Part shown: in pieces, positions 34,346 through 42,539 of the stretch | How positions within the stretch are numbered: position 1 is the first letter of the stretch | Layout of the letters: the number at the start of each line of letters is the position of its first letter | Assembly: GCA_039034035.1 (NCBI GenBank) | Contig: JBCCBN010000004.1 | Span: forward strand, 1-52,139 | DNA length: 52,139 nt | Source: UBA5336 sp039034035 | GTDB taxonomy: Bacteria > Pseudomonadota > Alphaproteobacteria > Caulobacterales > Hyphomonadaceae | Reading direction: 5' to 3' | Program-made: the position numbers and the translations under genes | The notes under the pieces: generated by a model | What the model was told of the DNA's origin: nothing | Databases searched by the model: none | What the model saw: only the letters and a program-made list of their open reading frames with translations

Positions 34346-35256
34346 TGACCATTCCCGACGATCGACGAAAACCCGCACGGCTCGGGCGGGGCCTCTCTTC
34401 CCTGATCGGCGAGGTCGAAGCCGTTGCGCCCGCGCCCGCAGAGCCAGGCGTCCCCGGCGGTCCCACAGAACTGGCGATCGCCGACATTCGGCCCAATCCC
34501 GCCCAACCGAGGCAGACCTTCGACCCTGACTCCATGGAAGAATTGGTCGAATCGATCCGCGCCAAGGGCGTTATCCAACCGATCCTGGTACGCCCCGATC
34601 CGAAAGACCCATCCAAATACCAGATCGTCGCCGGCGAACGCCGCTGGCGCGCGGCCAAATCCGTGCCGCTGACCCACATTCCCGCCACCGTCCGGAACAT
34701 GGATGAGCTGGAATTGCTTGAAGTCGGGATCATCGAAAACGTTCAGCGCTCCGACCTCAACCCGATGGAAGAAGCCGAGGCCTATGACGCGCTGATGAAG
34801 CGGTTCGGCCGCACACAGGAAGGCCTGGCAGAGAGTATCGGCAAAAGCCGCGCCCATATCGCCAATACGCTTCGCCTGCTGAATCTGCCGAACACCGTGC
34901 GCGACTACGTGAAACAAGGCCAATTATCGGCAGGCCACGCGCGCGCCGTGCTCACCGCGCCCGACCCAGAAGGGCTGGCAACGCTCGCGGTGGAGCGCCG
35001 GTTGAGCGTCCGCGATGTCGAGGCGAAAGCCAAAGCGGCCCGTGAAGGCGCCGACATCAAGAAGGGTGTTGCCAAGCTCGCCAACGCCAAGGATGTAGAC
35101 ACCCAGGCGCTGGAGGCTGACATCGCCCGAAATCTCGGGCTGGAGGTCGATATTCGCCACGGCCTCCGCGGTGGAGAGTTGAGGATCAAATACCGGGAAC
35201 TTGACCAACTCGATGATGTCTGTCGCCGCCTCACGGGCAACCGGTCAGACATGTAG
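34345..35256 (+). CDS. parB: chromosome-partitioning protein ParB
   Basis: A 303-residue CTP-dependent DNA clamp that loads at parS. The N-terminal Arg-rich RKPARLGRGLSSLIGE is the ParA-stimulating element. The CTP-binding fold includes NPAQPRQTFDP, GERRWRAAK and ENVQRSDLNPMEEAEAY. The parS-reading helix-turn-helix is GLAESIGKSRAHIANTLRLL. The C-terminal dimer domain ends GGELRIKYRELDQLDDVCRRL. It starts at the last base of the parA stop. Confidence 0.97.
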   Translation: MTIPDDRRKPARLGRGLSSLIGEVEAVAPAPAEPGVPGGPTELAIADIRPNPAQPRQTFDPDSMEELVESIRAKGVIQPILVRPDPKDPSKYQIVAGERRWRAAKSVPLTHIPATVRNMDELELLEVGIIENVQRSDLNPMEEAEAYDALMKRFGRTQEGLAESIGKSRAHIANTLRLLNLPNTVRDYVKQGQLSAGHARAVLTAPDPEGLATLAVERRLSVRDVEAKAKAAREGADIKKGVAKLANAKDVDTQALEADIARNLGLEVDIRHGLRGGELRIKYRELDQLDDVCRRLTGNRSDM

Positions 35257-35414
35257 CCGCCCATTGGCCGTCGCGACACGCAACGCAGCGCCGGACAAAC
35301 CCGCAATTTTCCCCACCCGCTATCGCTTCAAAACCCCCGCACCACCGAGCGTTTCCACCTCGCAGCGCCCACCCCAATCCGACCCACACCGCCTCGGGCC
35401 ATATTCGCCGGGCG

Positions 35415-35864
35415 ATGCACAAAGACCCTCTCTTCCTTCGGTACAAGGACCATGTCTGGATCCTGTTCTGGCCGATCCTCGTTCTGAGCGTGATCGCCCA
35501 CAACCGGTGGGCGGCCGAGCAATTCGCACGAGGCAGCACCGGCATCTTCCTCTACGTCAGCCCCTGGGGCACATTCCACAATGTCCGCGCCCACTTCCCA
35601 GACGCGGATGCCGGCTGGAAAGACAAGCTCTACGCCGCCACCGGCGCCTGTGGCGCCGACGAACGGCGACCGGCACATGTGTTGGATATGGGCGCCTATG
35701 CGCTCATCGATTGCGCTATGCTCGGTGGATACGCATCGTCGGACACTTGCGATGACGCCGCACATCCGGCACCCACGCGTTCCGCAAGCTCGGGTCTCGG
35801 TGCACCCGCACCCAAGCCCATCTCACGCCAGCGCCAAACCTTGCTCCCACTCCCCCACACCTGA
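35415..35864 (+). CDS. possible small membrane protein between parB and rho
   Basis: A 149-residue open frame with one membrane-like helix (about residues 14-29, WILFWPILVLSVIA), a middle part with WGTFHNVRAHFPDADAGWKDKLYAATG and a Pro/Ser-rich tail. Codon third positions are GC-rich through the first two-thirds, like real genes nearby. No homologue is recognised and no strong ribosome-binding site is visible. If it is not a gene, 35257-35996 is a 740-bp non-coding stretch, in which I otherwise see only a run of seven A (35881-35887) and GC-rich inverted repeats. Confidence 0.45.
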   Translation: MHKDPLFLRYKDHVWILFWPILVLSVIAHNRWAAEQFARGSTGIFLYVSPWGTFHNVRAHFPDADAGWKDKLYAATGACGADERRPAHVLDMGAYALIDCAMLGGYASSDTCDDAAHPAPTRSASSGLGAPAPKPISRQRQTLLPLPHT

Positions 35865-35996
35865 CCCAGCCCAGCCTCCTAAAAAAACAGACCCCAAACC
35901 GACGCGGCCCCGCCACGCCGGCCGCCGGTGCTGGCCGAATAGGATTCAAGGAAACATCCCGGCCAATCGACCGGACACGGCGCTGTTTGTAGCGAC

Positions 35997-37286
35997 CTAG
36001 TTCTTCATCGCTTCGAAGAATTCGTCATTTGTCTTGGTCTGCCGCAATTTGTCGAGCAGGAAATCGATCGCGTCCGACGTGCCCATGGGATTGAGGATAC
36101 GCCGAAGGACGTAGATTTTCTGGAGCTGCTCACGCGGCGTGATCAGCTCTTCCTTCCGGGTGCCGGACTTCATGATATCGATGGCCGGGAAGGTACGCTT
36201 GTCAGCGACTTTCCGGTCAAGCACGACCTCGCAATTGCCCGTGCCCTTGAACTCTTCGAAGATCACTTCATCCATCCGCGAGCCGGTATCGATCAACGCG
36301 GTCGAAATGATCGTCAGTGAACCGCCTTCTTCAAGGTTCCGCGCGGCTCCGAAAAACCGTTTCGGCCGCTGCAGCGCGTTTGCATCCACTCCGCCCGTCA
36401 GCACTTTGCCCGATGAGGGAACAACTGTGTTATACGCGCGCCCGAGCCGGGTGATCGAATCCAACAGGATCACGACATCCCGTCCGTGTTCGGACAATCG
36501 CTTCGCCTTCTCGATGATCATTTCAGCGACCTGAACGTGACGGGTCGCGGGCTCATCAAAGGTCGAGGAGATGACTTCGCCCTTCACCGTCCGTTTCATG
36601 TCGGTGACTTCTTCCGGGCGCTCATCGATCAACAGCACGATCAGATAGCATTCGGGATGGTTCTCTTCGATCGACGAGGCGATGTTCTGCAGCAGAACGG
36701 TCTTACCGGTCCGCGGCGGCGCCACGATCAAGGCGCGCTGGCCCTTGCCAATTGGCGACACGATATCGATGACCCGCCCAGATCGGTCCTTTTTCGTCGG
36801 GTCCTGGCTTTCCATGACCAGCCGCTCTTCAGGATAAAGCGGGGTGAGGTTGTCGAAATGCACCTTCTGCCGCGCCCGCTCGGGCTCTTCGAAATTGATT
36901 TGCGTCACATCGGTAAGCGCAAAGTACCGCTCGCTTTCACGAGGTTCCTTGATTGGACCCTCAACCGTATCGCCGGTTCTCAAACCCGATTTCTTGAGCA
37001 CGTTCGGGCTCACATAGATATCGTCCGGACCGGGAAGATAGTTCGCCTCGGGCGAGCGCAGGAAGCCGAACCCATCGGCCAGCACTTCGAGCACGCCCTC
37101 GCCGATGATCTCCACATCCTGGTCTGCCAATTCCTTGAGAATGGCGAACAGCATGTCCTGAATTCGCAGCGAAGACGCGTTCTCGATATCGAGCTGTTCC
37201 GCATAAGCGAGCAGCTCTGTTGGGCTTTTCGCCTTGAGTTCGTGCAGCGTCACTCGGGTGACGGTTTCAATGGATGTATCTGGCAT
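35997..37286 (-). CDS. rho: transcription termination factor Rho
   Basis: A 429-residue hexameric RNA helicase. The RNA-binding cold-shock domain (about residues 60-135) includes LADGFGFLRSPEANYLPGPDDIYVS. Walker A is APPRTGKTVLLQNIA; Walker B and Q-loop region VVILLDSITRLGRAYN; R-loop region ALIDTGSRMDEVIFEEFKGTGN. Length is standard. It lies 128 bp downstream of hemJ on the same strand and points away from the putative origin. Confidence 0.98.
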   Translation of the reverse strand: MPDTSIETVTRVTLHELKAKSPTELLAYAEQLDIENASSLRIQDMLFAILKELADQDVEIIGEGVLEVLADGFGFLRSPEANYLPGPDDIYVSPNVLKKSGLRTGDTVEGPIKEPRESERYFALTDVTQINFEEPERARQKVHFDNLTPLYPEERLVMESQDPTKKDRSGRVIDIVSPIGKGQRALIVAPPRTGKTVLLQNIASSIEENHPECYLIVLLIDERPEEVTDMKRTVKGEVISSTFDEPATRHVQVAEMIIEKAKRLSEHGRDVVILLDSITRLGRAYNTVVPSSGKVLTGGVDANALQRPKRFFGAARNLEEGGSLTIISTALIDTGSRMDEVIFEEFKGTGNCEVVLDRKVADKRTFPAIDIMKSGTRKEELITPREQLQKIYVLRRILNPMGTSDAIDFLLDKLRQTKTNDEFFEAMKN

Positions 37287-37414
37287 GTCGATCGGGAAAT
37301 AGGGCGAGTGCGGCAGGAGAGGCCTCGCCGCAAGAAGCGGAAGCTATGAAAGGCGTATGGTCAATAAAACCATGAACCGTCAAGCGAACTTTTCATAACG
37401 GGCATGAATTCCAC

Positions 37415-37843
37415 TTAAAACGGCTTCGTAATCGCCAAGACAACAACCGCGATCATTACGAGAAATGGCACTTCATTGATCAGCCGCAAGGTCTTCGCCG
37501 AGACCGCAGGTTCGCCGCGATCAATCTTTTTCCCGGTTGCAACGAACCATCCGTGTACCCCGGTCAACCCGACCAGCAGCGCGATTTTCAGATGCATCCA
37601 CCCTTGCTGCAATAGCGCAGGGTTCAGCGCGATCATTGTCAGACCGAGCCCCCAGACCAGGAGCAGCGCCGGGGTCATGATGATGCGCCGCAACCGGGCC
37701 GACGCATCGGACATGGCCAAGGCCAATTCGCCGCCCGCTTCCCCGTTGAGCTGGTGTATCTTGTAACGCGGATAGATCAGGAGCGCCGCCATCCAGGCAA
37801 TCACGAACACGATGTGCGCCGATTTCACCACGAGATACGTCAT
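37415..37843 (-). CDS. hemJ: protoporphyrinogen IX oxidase HemJ (CopD-like)
   Basis: A 142-residue protein with four membrane helices: KSAHIVFVIAWMAALLIYPR with conserved His and Arg, IIMTPALLLVWGLGLTMIAL, HLKIALLVGLTGVHGWFVA with His and Lys, and NEVPFLVMIAVVVLAI. This is the HemJ pattern. It oxidises protoporphyrinogen IX before iron insertion, replacing HemG or HemY. Its ATG overlaps the hemH stop by 4 bp, which supports the function: hemE-hemH-hemJ make consecutive or near-consecutive steps. Confidence 0.88.
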   Translation of the reverse strand: MTYLVVKSAHIVFVIAWMAALLIYPRYKIHQLNGEAGGELALAMSDASARLRRIIMTPALLLVWGLGLTMIALNPALLQQGWMHLKIALLVGLTGVHGWFVATGKKIDRGEPAVSAKTLRLINEVPFLVMIAVVVLAITKPF

Positions 37844-38886
37844 TGCGCGGCTGCCTCACCGAACGGGCAATCGGAAAACGCCTTCGGACACAGCCGGCCA
37901 CCCTGGCAAGACCTCAACAGCGCATCACCGTCCAGGCTCGCAGCGACCTCATCGGCCAGCGCCTTTATGAACGGATCAATCGTCCCCAGCGCCGGTACGG
38001 TGATATAGGTCTGTGCCCCGAACTCCTCGGCGACTTCCCGGTACTCATAGTCAAGCTCGACCAGGGTTTCGATATGCTCAGAAACGAAGGCAATGGGCGC
38101 AATCATGATCGTCTTGCCGGCCTTCGCCGCGAGTTCGATCTCATCCTCGGTGGCCGGACCGATCCATTTCAACGGTCCCACCCGAGATTGGTAACACACC
38201 CGCGTCTCGAAACTGTCGGGCAGGTGCGTGACCAGCCGGGCCGCCATTTCCTCGACTTGCCACTGATAGGGATCGCCATCTTCCACGACCTTCTCCGGCA
38301 ATCCGTGAGCGGACATCAGGAGACGGACATTCTCCGGCTGCCCCGCTTTTTCCCACGCCGCCACGATGCGTTCGGCATGGGCTGCAATGAAGTCGGTATT
38401 GAAGGGATAGCAGCAAATCGTCCGGGTCGGCCGGCGATAGCGCTGGCGCCATTCCCCCAGCGACGAGCCCGTCGTGGTCGACGAATACTGAGGATACAGC
38501 GGTAACAGGACGGTTTCATCCGGTTCCCACGCCTCCACCGCTCTCGCCACATCCCGGGTCAGGGGGTGCCAATAGCGCATGGCGATGAACGCCTTGAAGT
38601 CGTCCCCCGGCCGGAGGTTCGACAAGGCCGCTTCCAGGGCGCGCGCCTGGGCTTCAGTTTCAGGCCGCAAGGGCGAGCCGCCGCCCGGCTGCTTCATGAT
38701 CGCATAATTCTCCTTCACCGATGGCGCCCTTAGCCGTGAGATTAGCCGGGCAAGGACAAACCGCACCGGCGCAGGCACCCGCAGGATAGCGGGGTCGGCA
38801 AACAGGTTCTGGAGAAAGGGTTGAACCGTTTCCTGGGAGTCGGGGCCGCCAAGATTGAACAGGACGATCGCAATCTTTCGGCCCAT
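37840..38886 (-). CDS. hemH: ferrochelatase
   Basis: Inserts Fe2+ into protoporphyrin IX. The 348-residue protein starts MGRKIAIVLFNLGGPDSQETV. The catalytic segment is LLMSAHGLPEKVVEDGDPY with the conserved His. VCYQSRVGPLKWIGP and FVSEHIETLVELD carry further family residues. The C-terminus has C-x7-CxxxxC-like cysteines (SCQGGRLCPKAFSDCPFG), which could hold an Fe-S cluster as in some alphaproteobacterial enzymes. ATG 38886 with GGTAGG upstream is preferred to the TTG just before it. It starts 6 bp after the hemE stop. Confidence 0.96.
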   Translation of the reverse strand: MGRKIAIVLFNLGGPDSQETVQPFLQNLFADPAILRVPAPVRFVLARLISRLRAPSVKENYAIMKQPGGGSPLRPETEAQARALEAALSNLRPGDDFKAFIAMRYWHPLTRDVARAVEAWEPDETVLLPLYPQYSSTTTGSSLGEWRQRYRRPTRTICCYPFNTDFIAAHAERIVAAWEKAGQPENVRLLMSAHGLPEKVVEDGDPYQWQVEEMAARLVTHLPDSFETRVCYQSRVGPLKWIGPATEDEIELAAKAGKTIMIAPIAFVSEHIETLVELDYEYREVAEEFGAQTYITVPALGTIDPFIKALADEVAASLDGDALLRSCQGGRLCPKAFSDCPFGEAAAQ

Positions 38887-38892
38887 CAAAAC

Positions 38893-39930
38893 CTACCCTT
38901 TTCTCACCCGGCGAACCACCGCTTCCACATGCTCGATCGGGGTTTCCGGCAAGATGCCATGCCCAAGATTGAAGATATGGGGCCGGTCGGCATAGGCGGC
39001 GAGCAGACTGTCCACTTCTGCGTCAAGTCGCGCACCCCCCGCGACCAGGGCCAGCGGGTCGAGATGACCTTGCACCGGAAACCCCGCCGGCAGCGCGCCT
39101 TGGATAAAGCTCGGCACAACGGCCGTATCCAACCCGCAAGCATCCACACCGGTAGCCGCAATATAGCTCGGCAGCATCGCTCCCGCCCCGCGCGGAAATC
39201 CGATGATCGGCTGGGTCACGCCCAGCGCGCGCAGCCGGGCAACGAGCGACCGGGTCGGCGCGATGATCAATTGCTCGAACAGCGAAATGGAAAGCCCTTC
39301 GGCCCAACTATCGAACAACATCAGCGCATCGGCGCCCGCCTCGGCCTGTTTCAGCAGATACTGCGCGGTCGCTTCCACCAGATGATCGAGCGCGACCGCC
39401 ATTTCAGCCTCATTGCCATAGGCCCACAGCTTCGCTTTCGACCGATCTGTCTTGCCCCGCCCCTCAATGGCATAGAGCAGCACCGTCCAGGGTGACCCGG
39501 CAAATCCGATCAGCGTCTTGTCGGCCCCAAGTTCGCCCTTCACCCGCGAAACCGTCTCATAAACCGGTGACAACCGGTCGGTCACCGTCGCCATTGGGAC
39601 TTTCGCCAGATCGTCAGCCGTATCGATGGCGTCGACAATCGGCCCAATTCCAGGCTCGAACCGGACAGACCGGCCCATGGCATCCAGCACCAGCAAAATG
39701 TCGGCAAAGAGGATCGCCCCGTCCATGTCATAGCGGCGAACCGGTTGCAGGGTCGCTTCCGCCGCAAGCGATGGCGTAAAGCAGAAATCCATGAAATTCT
39801 TGGCTCGCCCCCTCAGCTCAAGATACTCTGGCAAATGTCGACCAGCCTGCCGCATCATCCACATTGGAAGCGGATCCCGCCGATTGCCGTGCAGAACCGA
39901 TAGCAATGGTTTGTGCTCGTCTGTTGCCAC
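38893..39930 (-). CDS. hemE: uroporphyrinogen decarboxylase
   Basis: Converts uroporphyrinogen III to coproporphyrinogen III. The 345-residue TIM-barrel protein has the signature PLPMWMMRQAGRHLPEYLELR near the start and GFAGSPWTVLLYAIEGRG in the middle, and ends with FNLGHGILPETPIEHVEAVV. The start is GTG with AGGAG six bases upstream. It is the first gene of the minus-strand hemE-hemH-hemJ run. Its promoter must lie in the putative origin region, as for Caulobacter hemE. Confidence 0.97.
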   Translation of the reverse strand: MATDEHKPLLSVLHGNRRDPLPMWMMRQAGRHLPEYLELRGRAKNFMDFCFTPSLAAEATLQPVRRYDMDGAILFADILLVLDAMGRSVRFEPGIGPIVDAIDTADDLAKVPMATVTDRLSPVYETVSRVKGELGADKTLIGFAGSPWTVLLYAIEGRGKTDRSKAKLWAYGNEAEMAVALDHLVEATAQYLLKQAEAGADALMLFDSWAEGLSISLFEQLIIAPTRSLVARLRALGVTQPIIGFPRGAGAMLPSYIAATGVDACGLDTAVVPSFIQGALPAGFPVQGHLDPLALVAGGARLDAEVDSLLAAYADRPHIFNLGHGILPETPIEHVEAVVRRVRKG

Positions 39931-40299
39931 GCGAAACTCCTAAAACCCAACCCAGTTAATCTGGACCTATGATGATTAAGGCGTGGGATCGGTTGGATTC
40001 AGCCGGTTCACAAGCCATCGAGTCGTTTATGCACGGCTCTTCCACAGGCTTATCCAGAAACCAACCCCCGTCGCAAACTGCTTCAGATTCAAATCCTAAC
40101 GCACCGGTAACCTTTTTTGATCCCGAACGGAGCGGAACAGGTCCAGACTCGCACCGTGGGAAACGCCGCTCTGTGGACACCGGTGTGAGCGGTTTCGGAA
40201 ACCGTGCTTGCGCACACCATTCCACAGCCCGTGTGCAAGGGCTTGCCCAGCGGTGCTGAGCCGGGCAAGACCAACGCCGAACCCTTCTCGACGGCGGCC
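39931..40299. other. putative chromosomal replication origin (oriC/Cori)
   Basis: A 369-bp gap between divergent hemE and ppsR, the location I recall for the Caulobacter and Rickettsia origins. DnaA-box-like motifs: TTATGCACG (40027-40035) and TTATCCAGA (40050-40058), each one mismatch from TTATNCACA; TCTTCCACA (40038-40046) and TGTGGACAC (40172-40180, reverse), two mismatches from TTATCCACA; CATTCCACA (40218-40226) is weaker. Four GANTC sites lie at 39996, 40020, 40086 and 40146. Two TTAA tetramers (39956, 39976) and a T6 tract (40113-40118) make the left part less GC-rich. No gene is seen. Promoters for hemE and ppsR must also be here. Confidence 0.75.
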
Positions 40300-41121
40300 A
40301 TGGCATTCAACGTCTTCTTCAATATCCATCTGGTCTCGGACTCCACCGGTGAAACCCTGAACGCGGTCATGCGAGCCGCGAGTGCCCAGTTCGAGAACGT
40401 GTCCCCGCTCGAACACAATTACTATCTAGTCCGGTCCGACAAGCAGCTCACCCGGGTGCTCAGCGAAATCCGTTCGCTGCCCGGTGTGGTCTGGTACACC
40501 CTGGCAGACGAAGGCTTGCGCCGCCGGCTCGAGCATGAATGCCGCGCCATGGGCGTGCCGACCCTACCTGTTCTCGACCCTGCGGTGCATATGTTGTCCC
40601 GCCATCTCGGCCTCATGGCGAGCGAGCGGGTGGCCGGCCAGCACGCGCTGACCCAGGACTATTTCGACCGGATCGAGGCGATTGATTTCGCGCTGCGCCA
40701 CGATGACGGCCAGAATGTCGAAGGCCTCGACCAGGCCGATATCGTGCTTGTCGGCGTCAGCCGAACCTCGAAAACGCCGACCTGCGTATACCTCGCGAAT
40801 CGGGGGGTGCGGGCCGGAAATATTCCGCTGGTGCCCGATGTACCGCCCCCACCCCAATTGATGCAATTTCGCAAGCCGATGATTGTCGGGCTCAAGATCT
40901 CGGCCGAACGCCTCGTCCAGATCCGGCGCCAGCGCCTGTTGTCGCTCCACGAAAGCCCCGACACCACCTATGCCGACGAAGATGCTGTGCGCCGGGAAGT
41001 CACTGAAGCCAACCGCCTCTACCAGCGGAACAAGTGGAACGTCATCGATGTGTCCCGCCGCTCGGTCGAGGAAACCGCCGCCGCAATTCTCAACAAGCTC
41101 AGCGAGCGGCGTGGCCATTGA
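40300..41121 (+). CDS. ppsR: kinase/pyrophosphorylase PpsR (PEP synthase / PPDK regulatory protein, DUF299)
   Basis: A 273-residue bifunctional regulator. In the family it phosphorylates and dephosphorylates PEP synthase or pyruvate phosphate dikinase on Thr. The start MAFNVFFNIHLVSDSTGETL is characteristic. The ADP-binding P-loop is LVGVSRTSKTPTCVYLANRG. ATG 40300 is chosen because the 32 upstream codons have no family similarity and lie in the origin gap. It is the first gene right of the origin. Its stop overlaps the maf TTG start. Confidence 0.93.
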   Translation: MAFNVFFNIHLVSDSTGETLNAVMRAASAQFENVSPLEHNYYLVRSDKQLTRVLSEIRSLPGVVWYTLADEGLRRRLEHECRAMGVPTLPVLDPAVHMLSRHLGLMASERVAGQHALTQDYFDRIEAIDFALRHDDGQNVEGLDQADIVLVGVSRTSKTPTCVYLANRGVRAGNIPLVPDVPPPPQLMQFRKPMIVGLKISAERLVQIRRQRLLSLHESPDTTYADEDAVRREVTEANRLYQRNKWNVIDVSRRSVEETAAAILNKLSERRGH

Positions 41122-41717
41122 CCGGGCCCGACATCATCCTCGCTTCAGCCAGCAAGAGCCGCCAGGCACTACTCGCCGGCGCCGGCGTGCAGGCCGAAGC
41201 CGTCCCCGCCGCCATTGACGAAGACGCGATCCGCACAGCCATGCGGGCAGAGGGGGCTAGCGTCGCTGATCAGGCCATGGCGCTTGCGGAGTTGAAGGCG
41301 GTGCGCGTTTCAACGGCCCGACCGGGCCTGGTAATCGGCGGAGACCAGATGCTCGGCCTGGGCGAAACCGCCTTCGACAAGCCGAAATCCCGCGAAGACG
41401 CCCGCAGCCACCTGGAGGCGCTTTCGGGCCGCGCCCACCGGCTCGAAACCGCGCTCGTGATCTGCGAAAACGGTTCCCCGGTCTGGCGCCACCTCGCGCG
41501 CCCCCGCCTCACCATGCGGCCCCTGTCGCCGGCCTTTATCGATCACTATCTCGAGCGCGTGGGTGACACGATCCTTTCGACCGTGGGCGGCTACCAGCTG
41601 GAGGGTCTTGGCGTGCAATTGTTCAGTGAGATCGAAGGAGACTATTTCTCCATCCTCGGCCTGCCGCTGCTGCCTTTGCTCGAGTATCTGCGAACCCGCG
41701 GCGTGCTGGAGGCCTGA
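41118..41717 (+). CDS. maf: Maf family nucleoside-triphosphate pyrophosphatase
   Basis: A 199-residue Maf/HAM1-like enzyme that hydrolyses modified nucleotides such as m7GTP, dTTP or UTP. IILASASKSRQALLAGAGV opens the fold. VIGGDQML carries the catalytic Asp. FDKPKSREDARSHLEALSGRAH, STVGGYQLEGLGVQLFSEIEGDYFSILGLPLLPL are further signatures. It appears to start at TTG 41118, overlapping the ppsR stop (TTGA); no ATG or GTG is available at the family N-terminus. It is followed directly by aroE (TGA then ATG). Confidence 0.92.
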   Translation: MTGPDIILASASKSRQALLAGAGVQAEAVPAAIDEDAIRTAMRAEGASVADQAMALAELKAVRVSTARPGLVIGGDQMLGLGETAFDKPKSREDARSHLEALSGRAHRLETALVICENGSPVWRHLARPRLTMRPLSPAFIDHYLERVGDTILSTVGGYQLEGLGVQLFSEIEGDYFSILGLPLLPLLEYLRTRGVLEA

Positions 41718-42539
41718 ATGGGCGGTCTCTACGGTGTTATCGGCGATCCCATCACACAGTCGCTTTCCCCGCTGATCCATCGCGGCTGGATGCGAGACCA
41801 TGATATCGATGCGGACTACAAGGCCTTCCGCATTGCGGCGGGCGAGTTGCGCGAAGGGTTGAAGGCGCTGGAGCGGGAAGGCGTCCGCGGATTGAACGTG
41901 ACCATGCCACACAAGATGGACGTGGCCGCGATCTGCGAAAGCGTGTCTCCGCTCGCCAGCGACCTGGGCGCCGTCAACACATTGTCGCGTACGCAGTCGG
42001 GCGGCTGGGCCGGCGACAATACCGACTACCAGGCCTTTCTGGATGATTTTCGCGCAGCTGGCGGAGGCAGATTGCAGGCCTGCCCGATCCTGGTTCTGGG
42101 GGCAGGGGGCGTTGCCCAGGCCGTGGCACGGGGGCTGAGCGAAGCAGGCTTTCTGATCTTGATCGCGAACCGTACCCAATCGCGCGCCGAAGCCCTGGCC
42201 GAAACCCTCGGCCTGCCCGCCGGTTCGGTTCATCCGCTCGCCGATGTCCAGACCCTCGCCGCGAACGCCGATGCCGTCGTCAACACGTTGGGCGCTGGCC
42301 ATGCCGGTGAAACCCTGAGCCTCGGCGACGGAGATGGCCGGCTGTTCTATGATGTCAGCTATGGCAAGGCCGCGCGGGCTAATCTCGATGCTGCGGCGAC
42401 ACGGGGTTGGACGGTCGCCGATGGGCTGCCCATGCTGGTCGGTCAGGCGGCCTTGTCCTTTGAGATCTGGCACGGGGTCTCGCCAGACAAGGCGGTGGCC
42501 GAGACCCGCTGCCGGCAAGCGCTGGAGCTGGCGACATGA
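41718..42539 (+). CDS. aroE: shikimate dehydrogenase (NADP+)
   Basis: A 273-residue enzyme of aromatic amino acid synthesis. The N-terminal substrate domain has GVIGDPITQSLSPLIHRGW and GLNVTMPHKMDVA with the catalytic Lys; AVNTL and GDNTDYQAFL give the other substrate residues. The NADP fold has LGAGGVAQAVARGLSE and NRTQSRA. GQAALSFEIWHGVSP is near the end. It abuts maf and overlaps coaE by 4 bp. Confidence 0.95.
   Translation: MGGLYGVIGDPITQSLSPLIHRGWMRDHDIDADYKAFRIAAGELREGLKALEREGVRGLNVTMPHKMDVAAICESVSPLASDLGAVNTLSRTQSGGWAGDNTDYQAFLDDFRAAGGGRLQACPILVLGAGGVAQAVARGLSEAGFLILIANRTQSRAEALAETLGLPAGSVHPLADVQTLAANADAVVNTLGAGHAGETLSLGDGDGRLFYDVSYGKAARANLDAAATRGWTVADGLPMLVGQAALSFEIWHGVSPDKAVAETRCRQALELAT

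Noticed and set aside
34907..34916. ACGTGAAACA, matching the right 10 bases of parS, inside parB
   Set aside because: The other six bases all mismatch, so it is not a functional palindrome; it encodes ordinary ParB residues.
35881..35918. Poly-A run and GC inverted repeat as a rho-gene terminator
   Set aside because: On the minus strand the T7 run is about 16 bases beyond the nearest stem, too far for an intrinsic terminator.
39956..39979. Two TTAA motifs in the origin gap as a CtrA box
   Set aside because: They are 16 bp apart rather than 7, so they do not form the full consensus; at most half-sites.
40084..40096. AGATTCAAATCCT resembling a tRNA T-loop in the origin gap
   Set aside because: No acceptor, anticodon or D stems surround it.
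41310..42518. 402-residue minus-strand frame across maf and aroE
   Set aside because: Antisense to conserved genes, no start signal or domain.
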